Source: Pseudoalteromonas shioyasakiensis
Lineage (GTDB): Bacteria > Pseudomonadota > Gammaproteobacteria > Enterobacterales > Alteromonadaceae
Reading direction: 5' to 3'
DNA length: 64,000 nt
Assembly: GCF_001550135.1 (NCBI RefSeq)
Contig: NZ_LRUE01000016.1
Span: 62,001 to 126,000 of the forward strand
Shown: positions 47,268 to 56,498 of the stretch, in pieces
How positions within the stretch are numbered: position 1 is the stretch's first letter
How the letters are laid out: each line of letters opens with the position of its first letter
Notes under the pieces: generated by a model
Told to the model about the DNA's origin: nothing
Database searches by the model: none
What the model saw: only the letters and a program-made list of their open reading frames with translations
Position numbers and translations under genes: made by a program

Positions 47268-49772
47268 GTGATTTTATTAAAGCGAACTTTACAATTTATT
47301 ATCATCTGCTCATTTTTAGGACTAATCACTTTAGTTGGTCTATACTATTACGTTAAACCTGATATTCCTAGCGTACAGGTTCTAAAAGACGTTCAATTAC
47401 AGACACCTATGCAGGTATTCTCACGTGATGGATTATTGATTAACCAATTCGGTGAAAAACGCCGCATTCCCGTTACAATAGACCAAATCCCCCAACCATT
47501 AATCGATGCAATTTTAGCAACAGAAGATAACCGTTTTTACGAGCATATTGGTATCGATCCAATTGGTATCGTACGTTCAGCCATTGTACTCATATCTACA
47601 GGCGAAAAGAAACAAGGCGCAAGTACTATAACCATGCAGCTTGCCCGTAACTTCTTCTTAACTAGAGAAAAAGCATACATTCGTAAGGTCAAAGAGATCT
47701 TCATTGCTTTACATATCGAAAGTATATTAACTAAAGACGAAATCCTCGAATTATATTTAAATAAAATTGAATTAGGTAACCGCGCTTTTGGTATTGGTGC
47801 AGCAGCACAAGTTTACTACGGCAAAGACCTCAATGAGCTTACTTTAGCGCAAATGGCGATGATCGCTGGCTTACCTAAGGCTCCTTCAGCCCTTAACCCT
47901 ATTCGCAACCCTGTACGCGCAAAGGCACGTCGCAACGTTGTACTAGGCCGTATGTATACCGAAAAGTATATTACACAGAGTGAATACGAAGAGGCTATCA
48001 ATGCACCAATTACAGCTAAATTCCATGGTGCAGAAATTGAAGTGTACGCCCCTTATATCTCTGAGATGGTGCGTGCTGAAATGGTTGAACGCTATGGTCA
48101 TGAGCGTGCTTACAATACTGGTTTTAAAGTTTACACCAGTGTTGATTCAAATATTCAGCAAGCTGCACAAGATGCCATTGTTGATAATCTACACGCTTAC
48201 GACATGCGTCATGGCTACCGTGGTGCTACGGCTCAGTTATGGGACAGTGAAAACGAAAGTCCACTTAACCAAGAAGAGATCTTATCTAAATTAAAAGATG
48301 TCAAAGAGTTTGGTCCACTATTAGCTGGTGTTGTCACTAATGTCGCTGAGCAATCAATTGATGTGCTATTAAAAAGCGGCGAACAAGTGACGGTTGAGTG
48401 GGATGGTCTAAAATGGGCACGCAAATATATTACCCGTTACCGTCAAAGTTTCGCACCAAAAACGGCTACTGAAATTTTATCAGCGGGAGCGCAAATTTGG
48501 CTGCGTAAAAATGCAGATGAAAGCTACATTCTTAGCCAAGTGCCAGAAGCATCGAGCGCACTTGTTTCACTTGACCCACAAGATGGTCGTATTAAAGCCA
48601 TTGTCGGTGGTTACAGCTTTGAACAAAGCCAATACAATCGCGCAGTTCAAGCAAAACGCCAGGTTGGTTCAAACATCAAGCCATTTATTTATTCAGCAGC
48701 ACTTGAAAACGGCTACACACTCGCTTCAATTCTTAACGATGCACCAATTAATCAATGGGATAAAAGCCAAGGTGTAGCATGGCGCCCTAAGAATAGCCCG
48801 GCGGTTTATAATGGCCCTATCCGAATTCGCCGTGCACTCGCTCAATCGAAAAACGTAATTTCTGTGCGTCTGTTACGTGGTGTTGGCCTTGAACGTACTG
48901 CAGATCACTTACTAAAGTTTGGTTTTTTAAATAGTGATATTAATCGTAGCGAGTCATTGGCCCTAGGTAGTGCCTCAATCACTCCTCTTGAACTAGCTCG
49001 CGGGATGAGTACTTTCGCCAATGGCGGCCACTTAATTACCCCTTACTTTATTTCTGAAATTCAGGATTCTGCTGGTAATGTGTTATTCAAAACAGAGCCA
49101 GAACTGGCCTGTGATGAACCAGAGCAAGTTGTTACACCAGAGTTTGCATCATTAGATGATAACCAATTGGATCAAGCACAAAGTGTGAGCACGCCACGTT
49201 GTGCTCCGCGTATCATTTCAAAGCAAAATGCATTCTTAATTTCGCAAGCTATGCACAGCGCAATTTGGGGTGGTGGTAGCTGGACTCACAAAACAGGCTG
49301 GAGTGGTACAGGTTGGCGTGCACAGGCCCTTGACCGCCGTGATCTAGCAGGTAAAACAGGTACCACCAATGACTCGGTTGATACCTGGTTCAGTGGCTTT
49401 AACCGCAATGTGATGACCTCGGTATGGGTTGGTTTTGATAACCCAGGAAAAGCCCTTGGCCGTTCGACCTACAATAGTAACCTCGATAAGTCACAAATCT
49501 CTGGTGCAGAATCGGGTGCTAAAACCGCGCAACCTGCATGGGTCGACTTTATGCGTGCTGCCCTCGATGGCATGCCAGAAGCACCTATTGAGTTTCCTGA
49601 AGGTTTGGTATCGGTTCGTATCGACTTAGCAACAGGTCTTTTAAGCCATAAGAATGACTATACCAGTCGTTTTGAATACTTTATCAAAGGAACAGCACCA
49701 ACCAAGTACGTACTTGATCAACCAACAGACGTATTTGAAGAAAAGCTCACCACAGAGGAAGAGTTGTTCTAA
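47268..49772 (+). CDS. mrcA: Class A penicillin-binding protein 1a
   Basis: A bifunctional peptidoglycan glycosyltransferase/transpeptidase of 834 residues. An N-terminal membrane helix (about 8-28) precedes the GT51 domain (catalytic ATEDNRFYEHIGID near residue 84; QGASTITMQLARNFF). An OB-like insert follows, then the transpeptidase domain with SxxK in GSNIKPF, SKN in AQSKNVIS and KTG in LAGKTGTTND. The start is GTG 47268 with AGGGA nine bases upstream. It is also called ponA in this context and lies opposite pilM. Confidence 0.97.
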   Translation: MILLKRTLQFIIICSFLGLITLVGLYYYVKPDIPSVQVLKDVQLQTPMQVFSRDGLLINQFGEKRRIPVTIDQIPQPLIDAILATEDNRFYEHIGIDPIGIVRSAIVLISTGEKKQGASTITMQLARNFFLTREKAYIRKVKEIFIALHIESILTKDEILELYLNKIELGNRAFGIGAAAQVYYGKDLNELTLAQMAMIAGLPKAPSALNPIRNPVRAKARRNVVLGRMYTEKYITQSEYEEAINAPITAKFHGAEIEVYAPYISEMVRAEMVERYGHERAYNTGFKVYTSVDSNIQQAAQDAIVDNLHAYDMRHGYRGATAQLWDSENESPLNQEEILSKLKDVKEFGPLLAGVVTNVAEQSIDVLLKSGEQVTVEWDGLKWARKYITRYRQSFAPKTATEILSAGAQIWLRKNADESYILSQVPEASSALVSLDPQDGRIKAIVGGYSFEQSQYNRAVQAKRQVGSNIKPFIYSAALENGYTLASILNDAPINQWDKSQGVAWRPKNSPAVYNGPIRIRRALAQSKNVISVRLLRGVGLERTADHLLKFGFLNSDINRSESLALGSASITPLELARGMSTFANGGHLITPYFISEIQDSAGNVLFKTEPELACDEPEQVVTPEFASLDDNQLDQAQSVSTPRCAPRIISKQNAFLISQAMHSAIWGGGSWTHKTGWSGTGWRAQALDRRDLAGKTGTTNDSVDTWFSGFNRNVMTSVWVGFDNPGKALGRSTYNSNLDKSQISGAESGAKTAQPAWVDFMRAALDGMPEAPIEFPEGLVSVRIDLATGLLSHKNDYTSRFEYFIKGTAPTKYVLDQPTDVFEEKLTTEEELF

Positions 49773-49795
49773 ATAACTAAGTTGCTATAAGACAT

Positions 49796-49822
49796 AAAAA
49801 AGCGCCCTTCTGGGCGCTTTTT
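49796..49822. terminator. Bidirectional terminator between mrcA and metL
   Basis: An 11-bp stem (AAAAAGCGCCC / GGGCGCTTTTT) with loop TTCT between converging genes. Confidence 0.93.
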
Positions 49823-49852
49823 GCTTAGCTATTTAAACTAAGATCAGCAAAA

Positions 49853-52198
49853 TTATTTTAGGTTATTTACCAGCCAATATAGGTCTGAATGAACCCCAGC
49901 GGCAGTGACTTCTTTACCCGCTCCAGGGCCTTGGATCACCAACGCATTATCTGTATACCACTGTGAATTGATCACAAAAATGTTATCGCCCGGTTTAAGG
50001 CTGGCTAATACATCATCTTTACCAACATTGACTAAACCAACCTGAGCCTGAACCTTACCATCAACGAGTGTAATAGCACCGGTGTAGCGCACCACTTTGT
50101 CTTCTGCCGCAGCTTGGGCTGCTTTTTCTGTCATGAATTCATCGAGTAGCTGTTTGTTTGCAAGAAAATCTTGCCAGCTACCTGCAGCAAGCTGTTCAGG
50201 CATTAGTGGTGTCAAAGCAATATCATCTAGCTCTAAATCAAGGCCTAGATCACGCGCTAAAATCAGTAGTTTACGCTGCATATCACGGCCAGATAAGTCT
50301 TCACGAGGATCTGGCTCTGTATAGCCCATTTGCTGAGCTTGAAGCACTAAATCTGAAAACGGCACGCTGCCATCATAACTGCTACATAACCACGATAAAG
50401 TACCCGAGAATACCCCTTCAATACGGTTAATGCTGTCTCCGCTATTTTGCAAATCAGCTAAAGCAAAGTTAATCGGTAAACCTGCGCCCACACTGGTGTT
50501 ATAACGCCACAACAAGTTTCGCTCAGCCAAATTAGTGCGTAGGTTTTGATACCAGCTATTTTCTGCGGTACCCGCATATTTGTTTGCACTGATCAAATGA
50601 CAGTTAAGCTCTACAAAATCAGGATACAACTGACTAAAAGCCTCACTGGCAGTGATATCAATCACCACTTTGTGCTCATAATCTAGCTCATTGATACGTG
50701 CTAATAACTCAGCTTTGTCGTAGCTTTGCGCTTCATTATGCCACTGCTCTTGCCATGTTTCGGTATTTAAACCACTAGCACTAAAAAGCATTTGCTTAGA
50801 GCGTAAAAGAGCTACTACTTTTACTTTGTACTGAGCAGATAAACGAGCAAACTGAGTTTGTAGTTGCGATAAAAACACTTCGCCTACATTACCAAGGCCA
50901 GCAACAATAATAGCAAGCTCTTGACCTTTGTTTACCAGCTTGTCATGTAGAAGAGTTAAAACATCACTATCAATTGCCTGATCGTTTAAGATCAACACAT
51001 AGTTATCGTCTTGTTGTACAAAACGAGGATGAATGCTTTGCTCTTTTAAAAGCGCTGTTGCTTGCTCTGTCAGCGCAATTACATCAGCCGTTGGTGCAAC
51101 CACTGCACAACCACTTAAATTTGACTCGACAATATTGGCACGGCCCGCTAAGTGGCTGACAACTTGGTGAGTGCTTTGACCTGGCACTAATAAGTAAGTA
51201 TCTCCATCTTTAGTAAAGTGGTGCAGGCTGTGTTGAATTAATTGACTAAGCTCACCGACTTCACCACTGCTTAGTTTATCAACCCGTAATAAATCTATGT
51301 TATCTAAGGTAGTAATAAAACGCTTTGCTTTACTATAACCTTCTTTGACTACTTCGGTTGGCGTTGCATCACAATCAAAACTACTTCTTACCACCAATTT
51401 AATTTCTGTGTCTTTTAAAGGCGACAAGGTTTTTGCATGCAATACTGGGTTACCTAAACGCGCTAATAAGTTAGCTTGCTCGCGGCACACCTTGGCATAC
51501 TTAACTGCATTTTTAACTTTACGAGGGTCAGTACTAAATACCCCTTGTGTGTCTGTCCAGATAGACACTTGCTTAGCAAAAGTATAACTCGCTAACAAAG
51601 TGGCACTGTAATCACTACCATTGCGGCCTAATGTCACCGTATTACCTTGGCAATCTGCAGCTATAAAACCCGTTACTACGTTGATATGTGTTCTGCTAAT
51701 CGCATCACTGCATTGCTGTTGGTTTTTTTGATGTAAAAGCTGACCATCATTTAGAGTAAATAGCTGCCTTGCATCAACATCTTGCGCATCAACACCTAAC
51801 TGATTTAGGTAAGCGGCCAATAACCGCGCCGACCACACTTCACCATGAGCAAGTAAAGGTGCTTCAAGTAACTGCTGCTGACTAATTAATTCATTTAATA
51901 CGGCAAGTTCATCTTTTAACTGTGCCAAAGCCTGTTGTTTATTCTGACCTGTAAGTAGCTGCTCAATTAAAGCCCGTTGATTGTTATCAATAAGCAATAG
52001 AATATCGCTAACAGCCTGGCTATCTTGCTGCTGGTAACTTTGCCAAAGCTTTACCAGAGTATCGGTTGTTTTACCCGATGCCGACACAACGATGCAATCG
52101 CCCTGCTCAGTATTCGCAAGAACAATGTTCGCTACCGCATGGTAACGATCTGCCGAGCTTAAGCTTGAGCCACCAAATTTATGAACAATATTTACCAT
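49853..52198 (-). CDS. metL: Bifunctional aspartate kinase II / homoserine dehydrogenase II
   Basis: Catalyses the first and third steps of the aspartate pathway towards methionine. The aspartokinase domain begins VNIVHKFGGSSL and includes GRNGSDYSATLLA and the WTDTQGVFSTDPRKV block. A regulatory-type linker (about 290-430) follows. The homoserine dehydrogenase domain (about 435-780) has the NAD(P)-binding VAGLGNVGEVFL and the catalytic NTSVGAGLPI and SGTLSWL blocks. I start at ATG 52198, as the open frame four codons upstream (GTG 52210) overlaps metB and has no ribosome site. It lies directly after metB, forming metBL as in E. coli, under MetJ control. Confidence 0.95.
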   Translation of the reverse strand: MVNIVHKFGGSSLSSADRYHAVANIVLANTEQGDCIVVSASGKTTDTLVKLWQSYQQQDSQAVSDILLLIDNNQRALIEQLLTGQNKQQALAQLKDELAVLNELISQQQLLEAPLLAHGEVWSARLLAAYLNQLGVDAQDVDARQLFTLNDGQLLHQKNQQQCSDAISRTHINVVTGFIAADCQGNTVTLGRNGSDYSATLLASYTFAKQVSIWTDTQGVFSTDPRKVKNAVKYAKVCREQANLLARLGNPVLHAKTLSPLKDTEIKLVVRSSFDCDATPTEVVKEGYSKAKRFITTLDNIDLLRVDKLSSGEVGELSQLIQHSLHHFTKDGDTYLLVPGQSTHQVVSHLAGRANIVESNLSGCAVVAPTADVIALTEQATALLKEQSIHPRFVQQDDNYVLILNDQAIDSDVLTLLHDKLVNKGQELAIIVAGLGNVGEVFLSQLQTQFARLSAQYKVKVVALLRSKQMLFSASGLNTETWQEQWHNEAQSYDKAELLARINELDYEHKVVIDITASEAFSQLYPDFVELNCHLISANKYAGTAENSWYQNLRTNLAERNLLWRYNTSVGAGLPINFALADLQNSGDSINRIEGVFSGTLSWLCSSYDGSVPFSDLVLQAQQMGYTEPDPREDLSGRDMQRKLLILARDLGLDLELDDIALTPLMPEQLAAGSWQDFLANKQLLDEFMTEKAAQAAAEDKVVRYTGAITLVDGKVQAQVGLVNVGKDDVLASLKPGDNIFVINSQWYTDNALVIQGPGAGKEVTAAGVHSDLYWLVNNLK

Positions 52199-52203
52199 TT
52201 CTT

Positions 52204-53463
52204 CTACCACAATGCCGTATGTGCTGGCGTTAACTTAAATGACGAGTTTTGCTGTGTATCTTGCTGTGTTAGCTTAGCTTCAGCTTTTGTAACTTGTTGG
52301 CCTTGACCTGGTTTTACTAAATTGAAAACACGGTCTAAATCTGCAATGAGATCTTTTACGTCTTCAATGCCTACAGAAATACGGATCAACGTATCGCCCA
52401 CACCAGCTTCAAGGCGCGCTTTAGGCTCCATGCCTGCGTGGGTCATTGTTGCAGGGTGACAAATCAAGCTTTCTACCCCACCTAGCGACTCAGCAAGGCT
52501 AAAATCTTTAAGGCTAGTTAAAAACGCTGCTGCATCGTTAATGTCGCCTTTAATATCAAAGCTCACCATGCCACCAAAACCACGTTGCTGTGCTTTAGCA
52601 AGCTCATGTTGTGGGTGAGAAGCAAGGCCTGGGTAGTAAACTTGGCTTACATAAGGTGAATTATCTAAATACTCAGCAATGGCAAAGGCATTTTCTTGGT
52701 GCTGCTTTAAACGTACATTTAAAGTACGTAAACCACGAAGCGTTAAGTAGCTGTCAAATGGTGCACCAGTAATACCGATATTATTCGCCCACCAAGCAAG
52801 TTCATCGCCTAGCTCTTGCGTTGCAGCAATCACTGCACCGCCCACTACATCAGAGTGACCATTGATGTATTTAGTGGTTGAGTGCACAACAATATCAACA
52901 CCAAACTCAATTGGGTTTTGTAATGCAGGTGATAAGAAGGTGTTGTCAGCCGCAACCAAAGCACCGCACTGCTTAGCAATGCTAGTGATTGCTTTAATAT
53001 CTGTTAAACGCAAGATTGGGTTACTTGGCGTTTCAATCCAAATCAACTTAGGTTTAATCGCTAAAATTTCTTGGAGATTTTCAGATTTAGTTAAATCCAA
53101 AACTTTTAGTTTTAACAGGCCACGTTTTTCAAGCGAGGTGAATAAACGGTAACTACCGCCATAACAGTCATGTGGGATCACTAACGTGTCGTCACTGTTT
53201 AATAGCTGAGTTGCTAAATGCACAGCAGACATACCTGTTGCAGTGATAATACCTCTAGCACCACCTTCAAGCTCAGCTAAGGTTTCAGCTAAGATATCGC
53301 GATTTGGGTTACCACTGCGACCATAGTCATACTGGCGCTTAGTATCAAAATCAGCAAATGAATAGGTGGTTGATAAGTAAATTGGTGGTACAACCGCACC
53401 ATGATGTTTATCGGCTTCGATGCCGTGACGAACAGCAATCGTCGCTTTATTTTTTTCGCTCAT
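52204..53463 (-). CDS. metB: Cystathionine gamma-synthase
   Basis: A PLP enzyme joining an acylated homoserine and cysteine to cystathionine. The PLP lysine is K198 in HSTTKYINGHSDVVGG, and the GRSGNPNRD and ATGMSAVH blocks belong to the Cys/Met metabolism PLP family. The 419 residues exceed E. coli MetB (386) because of a low-complexity C-terminal tail of about 35 residues (KAEAKLTQQDTQQNSS). Family members are hard to separate by sequence, but position with metL and metJ supports MetB. The MetJ operator lies just upstream. Confidence 0.93.
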   Translation of the reverse strand: MSEKNKATIAVRHGIEADKHHGAVVPPIYLSTTYSFADFDTKRQYDYGRSGNPNRDILAETLAELEGGARGIITATGMSAVHLATQLLNSDDTLVIPHDCYGGSYRLFTSLEKRGLLKLKVLDLTKSENLQEILAIKPKLIWIETPSNPILRLTDIKAITSIAKQCGALVAADNTFLSPALQNPIEFGVDIVVHSTTKYINGHSDVVGGAVIAATQELGDELAWWANNIGITGAPFDSYLTLRGLRTLNVRLKQHQENAFAIAEYLDNSPYVSQVYYPGLASHPQHELAKAQQRGFGGMVSFDIKGDINDAAAFLTSLKDFSLAESLGGVESLICHPATMTHAGMEPKARLEAGVGDTLIRISVGIEDVKDLIADLDRVFNLVKPGQGQQVTKAEAKLTQQDTQQNSSFKLTPAHTALW

Positions 53464-53484
53464 TTCATCACCTATTCTTAAATT

Positions 53485-53516
53485 GGATGTTTAGACGTCT
53501 AAAAGGTTAGATGATC
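53485..53516. promoter_or_regulatory. MetJ operator (met boxes) between metB and metJ
   Basis: A perfect met box AGACGTCT lies at 53493-53500, flanked in 8-base register by GGATGTTT (5 of 8 matches to consensus), AAAAGGTT (4 of 8) and AGATGATC (4 of 8). Tandem 8-base boxes upstream of met genes are the known MetJ binding architecture. It lies about 25 bases before metB and 170 before metJ, so repression of metBL is the main inference. Confidence 0.85.
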
Positions 53517-53687
53517 AAATATGAGAAGTCAAAGCATTTATGGCTTACACATAGAAGTTTATACATTTACACCACTAGATGGCTAAATAACTAGTATTTG
53601 ACTATCTTTTTTAAAGAGATAGAATTTCCGCATCTTGCGCTGTGAATAAGGCGTAAATCACTGACAACCGAGGCAACGAAACAACTT

Positions 53688-54008
53688 ATGGCTAAATGGA
53701 ACGGTGAATACATTCACCCATATGCAGAACACGGTAAAAAATCAGAACAAGTAAAAAAGATTACCGTATCGATCCCACTTAACGTATTAAAAGTATTAAC
53801 TGACGAGCGTACACGCCGCCAGATCAATAACTTGCGTCATGCGACGAATAGTGAGTTATTGTGTGAAGCTTTCTTACATGCTTTTACAGGTCAACCATTA
53901 CCAAATGATGACGACCTACGTAAAGACAACCCTGAAAAGGTACCTGAAGAAGTTAAAAGAATTATGCAAGAAATGGGATTAGATATCCCAGTGCTTGATT
54001 CAGAATAA
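53688..54008 (+). CDS. metJ: Methionine repressor MetJ
   Basis: A 106-residue ribbon-helix-helix repressor that uses S-adenosylmethionine as corepressor. It is close to E. coli MetJ along its length ([20 protein letters not shown], the DNA-contacting strand [13 protein letters not shown], and [20 protein letters not shown]). The C-terminal ten or so residues are less conserved. It is divergent from metBL with met boxes in between and ends at a strong palindromic terminator. Confidence 0.98.
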   Translation: MAKWNGEYIHPYAEHGKKSEQVKKITVSIPLNVLKVLTDERTRRQINNLRHATNSELLCEAFLHAFTGQPLPNDDDLRKDNPEKVPEEVKRIMQEMGLDIPVLDSE

Positions 54009-54050
54009 GTATTTCGGCCATCGGATCACCGCCGATAATCGCAGATATAA

Positions 54051-54078
54051 AAAAACTCAGCCTAGGCTGAGTTTTTTA
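54051..54078. terminator. Bidirectional terminator between metJ and maeB
   Basis: A perfect 28-base palindrome centred on CCTAGG, with six A at one end and six T at the other, between converging genes. Confidence 0.92.
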
Positions 54079-54108
54079 TTGCGCGATATACCTAATAGCT
54101 AATTAAGC

Positions 54109-55350
54109 TTAACGCATGTAATCTTCTGGCATGTCGATTTGCGCCACACCCGACTCTACTGCTGCTTCAGCAACAGCACGTGCAATACGTGGTAATAAAC
54201 GCGGATCCATAGGCTTAGGAATGATGTACTCGGCACCAAACTCAAGTGACTCAACGCCAGCTGCTTTTAATACTTCACTTGGTACAGGCTCTTTCGCGAT
54301 GCCGCGAATAGCATGAACTGCAGCAATTTTCATTTCATCATTAATTGCCGTTGCACGAACATCTAACGCACCACGGAAAATGAATGGGAAACAAAGCACG
54401 TTATTTACTTGGTTAGGGAAATCTGAACGACCCGTTGCCATAATTAAATCGTTACGCGCACTGTGTGCAACTTCTGGAGCAATCTCAGGATCTGGGTTTG
54501 AGCATGCAAACACGACTGGCTTATCAGCCATCAGCTTAAGATCATCTGCTGTTAACAGGTTAGGACCTGATACACCAACGAATACGTCAGCATCAGCAAT
54601 AACATCTTGTAATGTACGCTTATCGGTATTGTTAGCAAATAATTGCTTATACTCGTTTAAGTCATCACGACGTGTATGGATCACACCTTTACGGTCAAGC
54701 ATATAAATGTGTTCACGCAGTGCGCCACACTTAATTAAAAGCTCCATACAAGCCACAGCAGCAGCACCGGCACCTAAACATACGATGATGGCATCTTCGA
54801 TGTCTTTACCTTGCACTTCAAGGGCGTTAAGCATACCAGCAGCAGTTACAATAGCTGTACCATGTTGGTCATCGTGGAAAACTGGAATATCACAGCGCTC
54901 GATAAGTGCTTTTTCGATTTCAAAACACTCAGGCGCTTTAATATCTTCAAGGTTGATACCACCAAACGTATCAGCGATGTTAGCAACCGTATTAATGAAA
55001 TCTTCTGTTGTGCGGTGTTTAACTTCAATATCAATTGAATCAAGACCAGCAAAACGTTTGAATAGTAACGCTTTACCTTCCATTACAGGTTTTGATGCAA
55101 GCGGACCTAAGTTACCTAAACCTAAAATTGCGGTACCGTTTGAAATAACTGCAACCATGTTGCCTTTGCCTGTGTATTTATAGGCATTTGCTGGATCAGC
55201 AGCAATTTCACGGACTGGTTCAGCCACACCTGGGCTATAAGCTAAAGCGAGATCGTTAACCGTTTCGGCTGGCTTGGTTAGTTCAACACTAATTTTACCT
55301 GGAACGGGGTGAGCGTGGTAATGTAATGCTTGTTCACGAAAATCTGACAT
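54109..55350 (-). CDS. maeB: Malic enzyme (decarboxylating), short form without phosphotransacetylase domain
   Basis: Converts malate to pyruvate and CO2 with reduction of NAD(P). The 413 residues contain the catalytic tyrosine region LALAYSPGVAEP, the GTAILGLGNLGPLASKPVMEGK block, the metal-binding FHDDQHGTAIV and the nucleotide-binding CLGAGAAAVA. E. coli MaeB is much longer (about 759) because it carries a C-terminal phosphotransacetylase-like domain, absent here. Cofactor preference, NADP or NAD, cannot be read with certainty. The gene is monocistronic, ending at the metJ-shared terminator. Confidence 0.92.
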   Translation of the reverse strand: MSDFREQALHYHAHPVPGKISVELTKPAETVNDLALAYSPGVAEPVREIAADPANAYKYTGKGNMVAVISNGTAILGLGNLGPLASKPVMEGKALLFKRFAGLDSIDIEVKHRTTEDFINTVANIADTFGGINLEDIKAPECFEIEKALIERCDIPVFHDDQHGTAIVTAAGMLNALEVQGKDIEDAIIVCLGAGAAAVACMELLIKCGALREHIYMLDRKGVIHTRRDDLNEYKQLFANNTDKRTLQDVIADADVFVGVSGPNLLTADDLKLMADKPVVFACSNPDPEIAPEVAHSARNDLIMATGRSDFPNQVNNVLCFPFIFRGALDVRATAINDEMKIAAVHAIRGIAKEPVPSEVLKAAGVESLEFGAEYIIPKPMDPRLLPRIARAVAEAAVESGVAQIDMPEDYMR

Positions 55351-55682
55351 AACGCGATAGTATCCTGCAAAAAGTTAAAAAGTGAGAGAGCTTGCATCAG
55401 TACGATACCTGTAATGTATAAAAATTCCAAGTATTATCAGGTCTATCCTGTTATATGCTATATCGCTTAATTTTAAAGGATTTCCCAACAATTTCTGTGC
55501 ATAGTTGCGATTAATCAGACATAAAAATTCACCTATTTATGACCTTTTAAGCACGTGTTTTTGTATTTTATACGCACGTACACTGCAATTAGCCGAAGTT
55601 AGCCCAAAACAGCCATTTCAACGAAGTTCACAGCATTTACTCACAAAGTTATTTAAATTTATTATTTCTAATAACTTTTAGA
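55351..55682. other. Intergenic region upstream of maeB
   Basis: About 330 AT-rich bases with no frame I can support. It presumably holds the maeB promoter, on the minus strand. A MITE-like repeat starts at its far end. Confidence 0.4.
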
Positions 55683-55844
55683 TACCAATACGCTTAATTA
55701 AGTAGTCTATTTTGAGGCAATGAAACCTTGTTGATAGCAAGGCAAAAATTTCGTTATTTAGTTGTGTTCTAAATCAGAAATTTTTAACGCAGGTAGCGAC
55801 AGGTTTAATCCCTCAAAATGATTAAGTATTATTGCGGATTGGTA
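55683..55844. repeat. Palindromic MITE-like repeat, copy 2
   Basis: A 162-bp copy of the element at 26828-26987, in the same orientation, with a few substitutions (TACCAATACGC at the left end, GCGGATTGGTA at the right) and two extra bases at the centre. TA borders are again present. It lies in the gap between maeB and rpmE. Confidence 0.85.
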
Positions 55845-56004
55845 TACTCATTTATACAAAAAAGAATATAGCCAAGGGGTGGCACTTTGTCTGCAAAATT
55901 AGCGACATAATGGGCATAACAGCCAGAAATAGTTATGCAAGATACATAAGTGAAGATGATAAGTAAGTGGCAGCGTTAATAATGAGTTTTGTGAATTTTA
56001 GGCA

Positions 56005-56033
56005 TAAAAAAAGCACCCTAAGGTGCTTTTTTT
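56005..56033 (-). terminator. Terminator after rpmE
   Basis: A stem (AAGCACC / GGTGCTT) extended by long A and T runs, with loop CTAA, 16 bases after the rpmE stop. Confidence 0.9.
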
Positions 56034-56049
56034 AACTAAACAGCAGAGA

Positions 56050-56265
56050 TTACTTCTTGCTGCTAAGTGCACCGAAGCGCTTGTTGAAACGATCAACACG
56101 GCCGCCAGTGTCTAAAATCTTTTGCTTACCAGTGTAAAACGGGTGACACTCAGAACATACGTCTAAGTGGATGTCTTTACAAAGAGTTGAGCTAGTTTCG
56201 AATTTGTTACCACATGAACAAGTTGCAGTGATAGCTTCGTACTTAGGGTGAATACCTTCTTTCAT
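56050..56265 (-). CDS. rpmE: 50S ribosomal protein L31, zinc-binding form
   Basis: A 71-residue ribosomal protein forming a bridge between subunits. The four zinc ligands are present: C16, C18, C37 and C40 (TCSCGN and [12 protein letters not shown]), identifying the C+ paralogue rather than the cysteine-free type B (YkgM). It is divergent from priA, as in E. coli. Confidence 0.98.
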   Translation of the reverse strand: MKEGIHPKYEAITATCSCGNKFETSSTLCKDIHLDVCSECHPFYTGKQKILDTGGRVDRFNKRFGALSSKK

Positions 56266-56498
56266 AGGGAACCTCTAGTTAAGGCCGTATCGCTCTCCAA
56301 ACCCGAAGTCTGGCACCATACGCAGTTAATACAATTAATAGGCCGCGTATTTTATAGCTCAAGTGACCTTGCGACAAGCTTTAAATGCATATTTCGCTAA
56401 AAAAATAATCAAGTGGGCTGTTGTTCAGTATTTGTTGGTAGGTTTTTAACAGTAATTTTAGTACATTATCTTTCTATCTTTGTTTCAGTTGAGTTGTT

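Noticed and set aside
52199-53687. SAM riboswitch in front of the methionine genes
   Set aside because: The leaders before metB and metJ are short and contain MetJ boxes; no SAM-riboswitch-like arrangement is visible.
54380-55183. Open frames antisense to maeB
   Set aside because: They mirror the codon pattern of the real gene, with serine-rich low-information translations and no ribosome sites.
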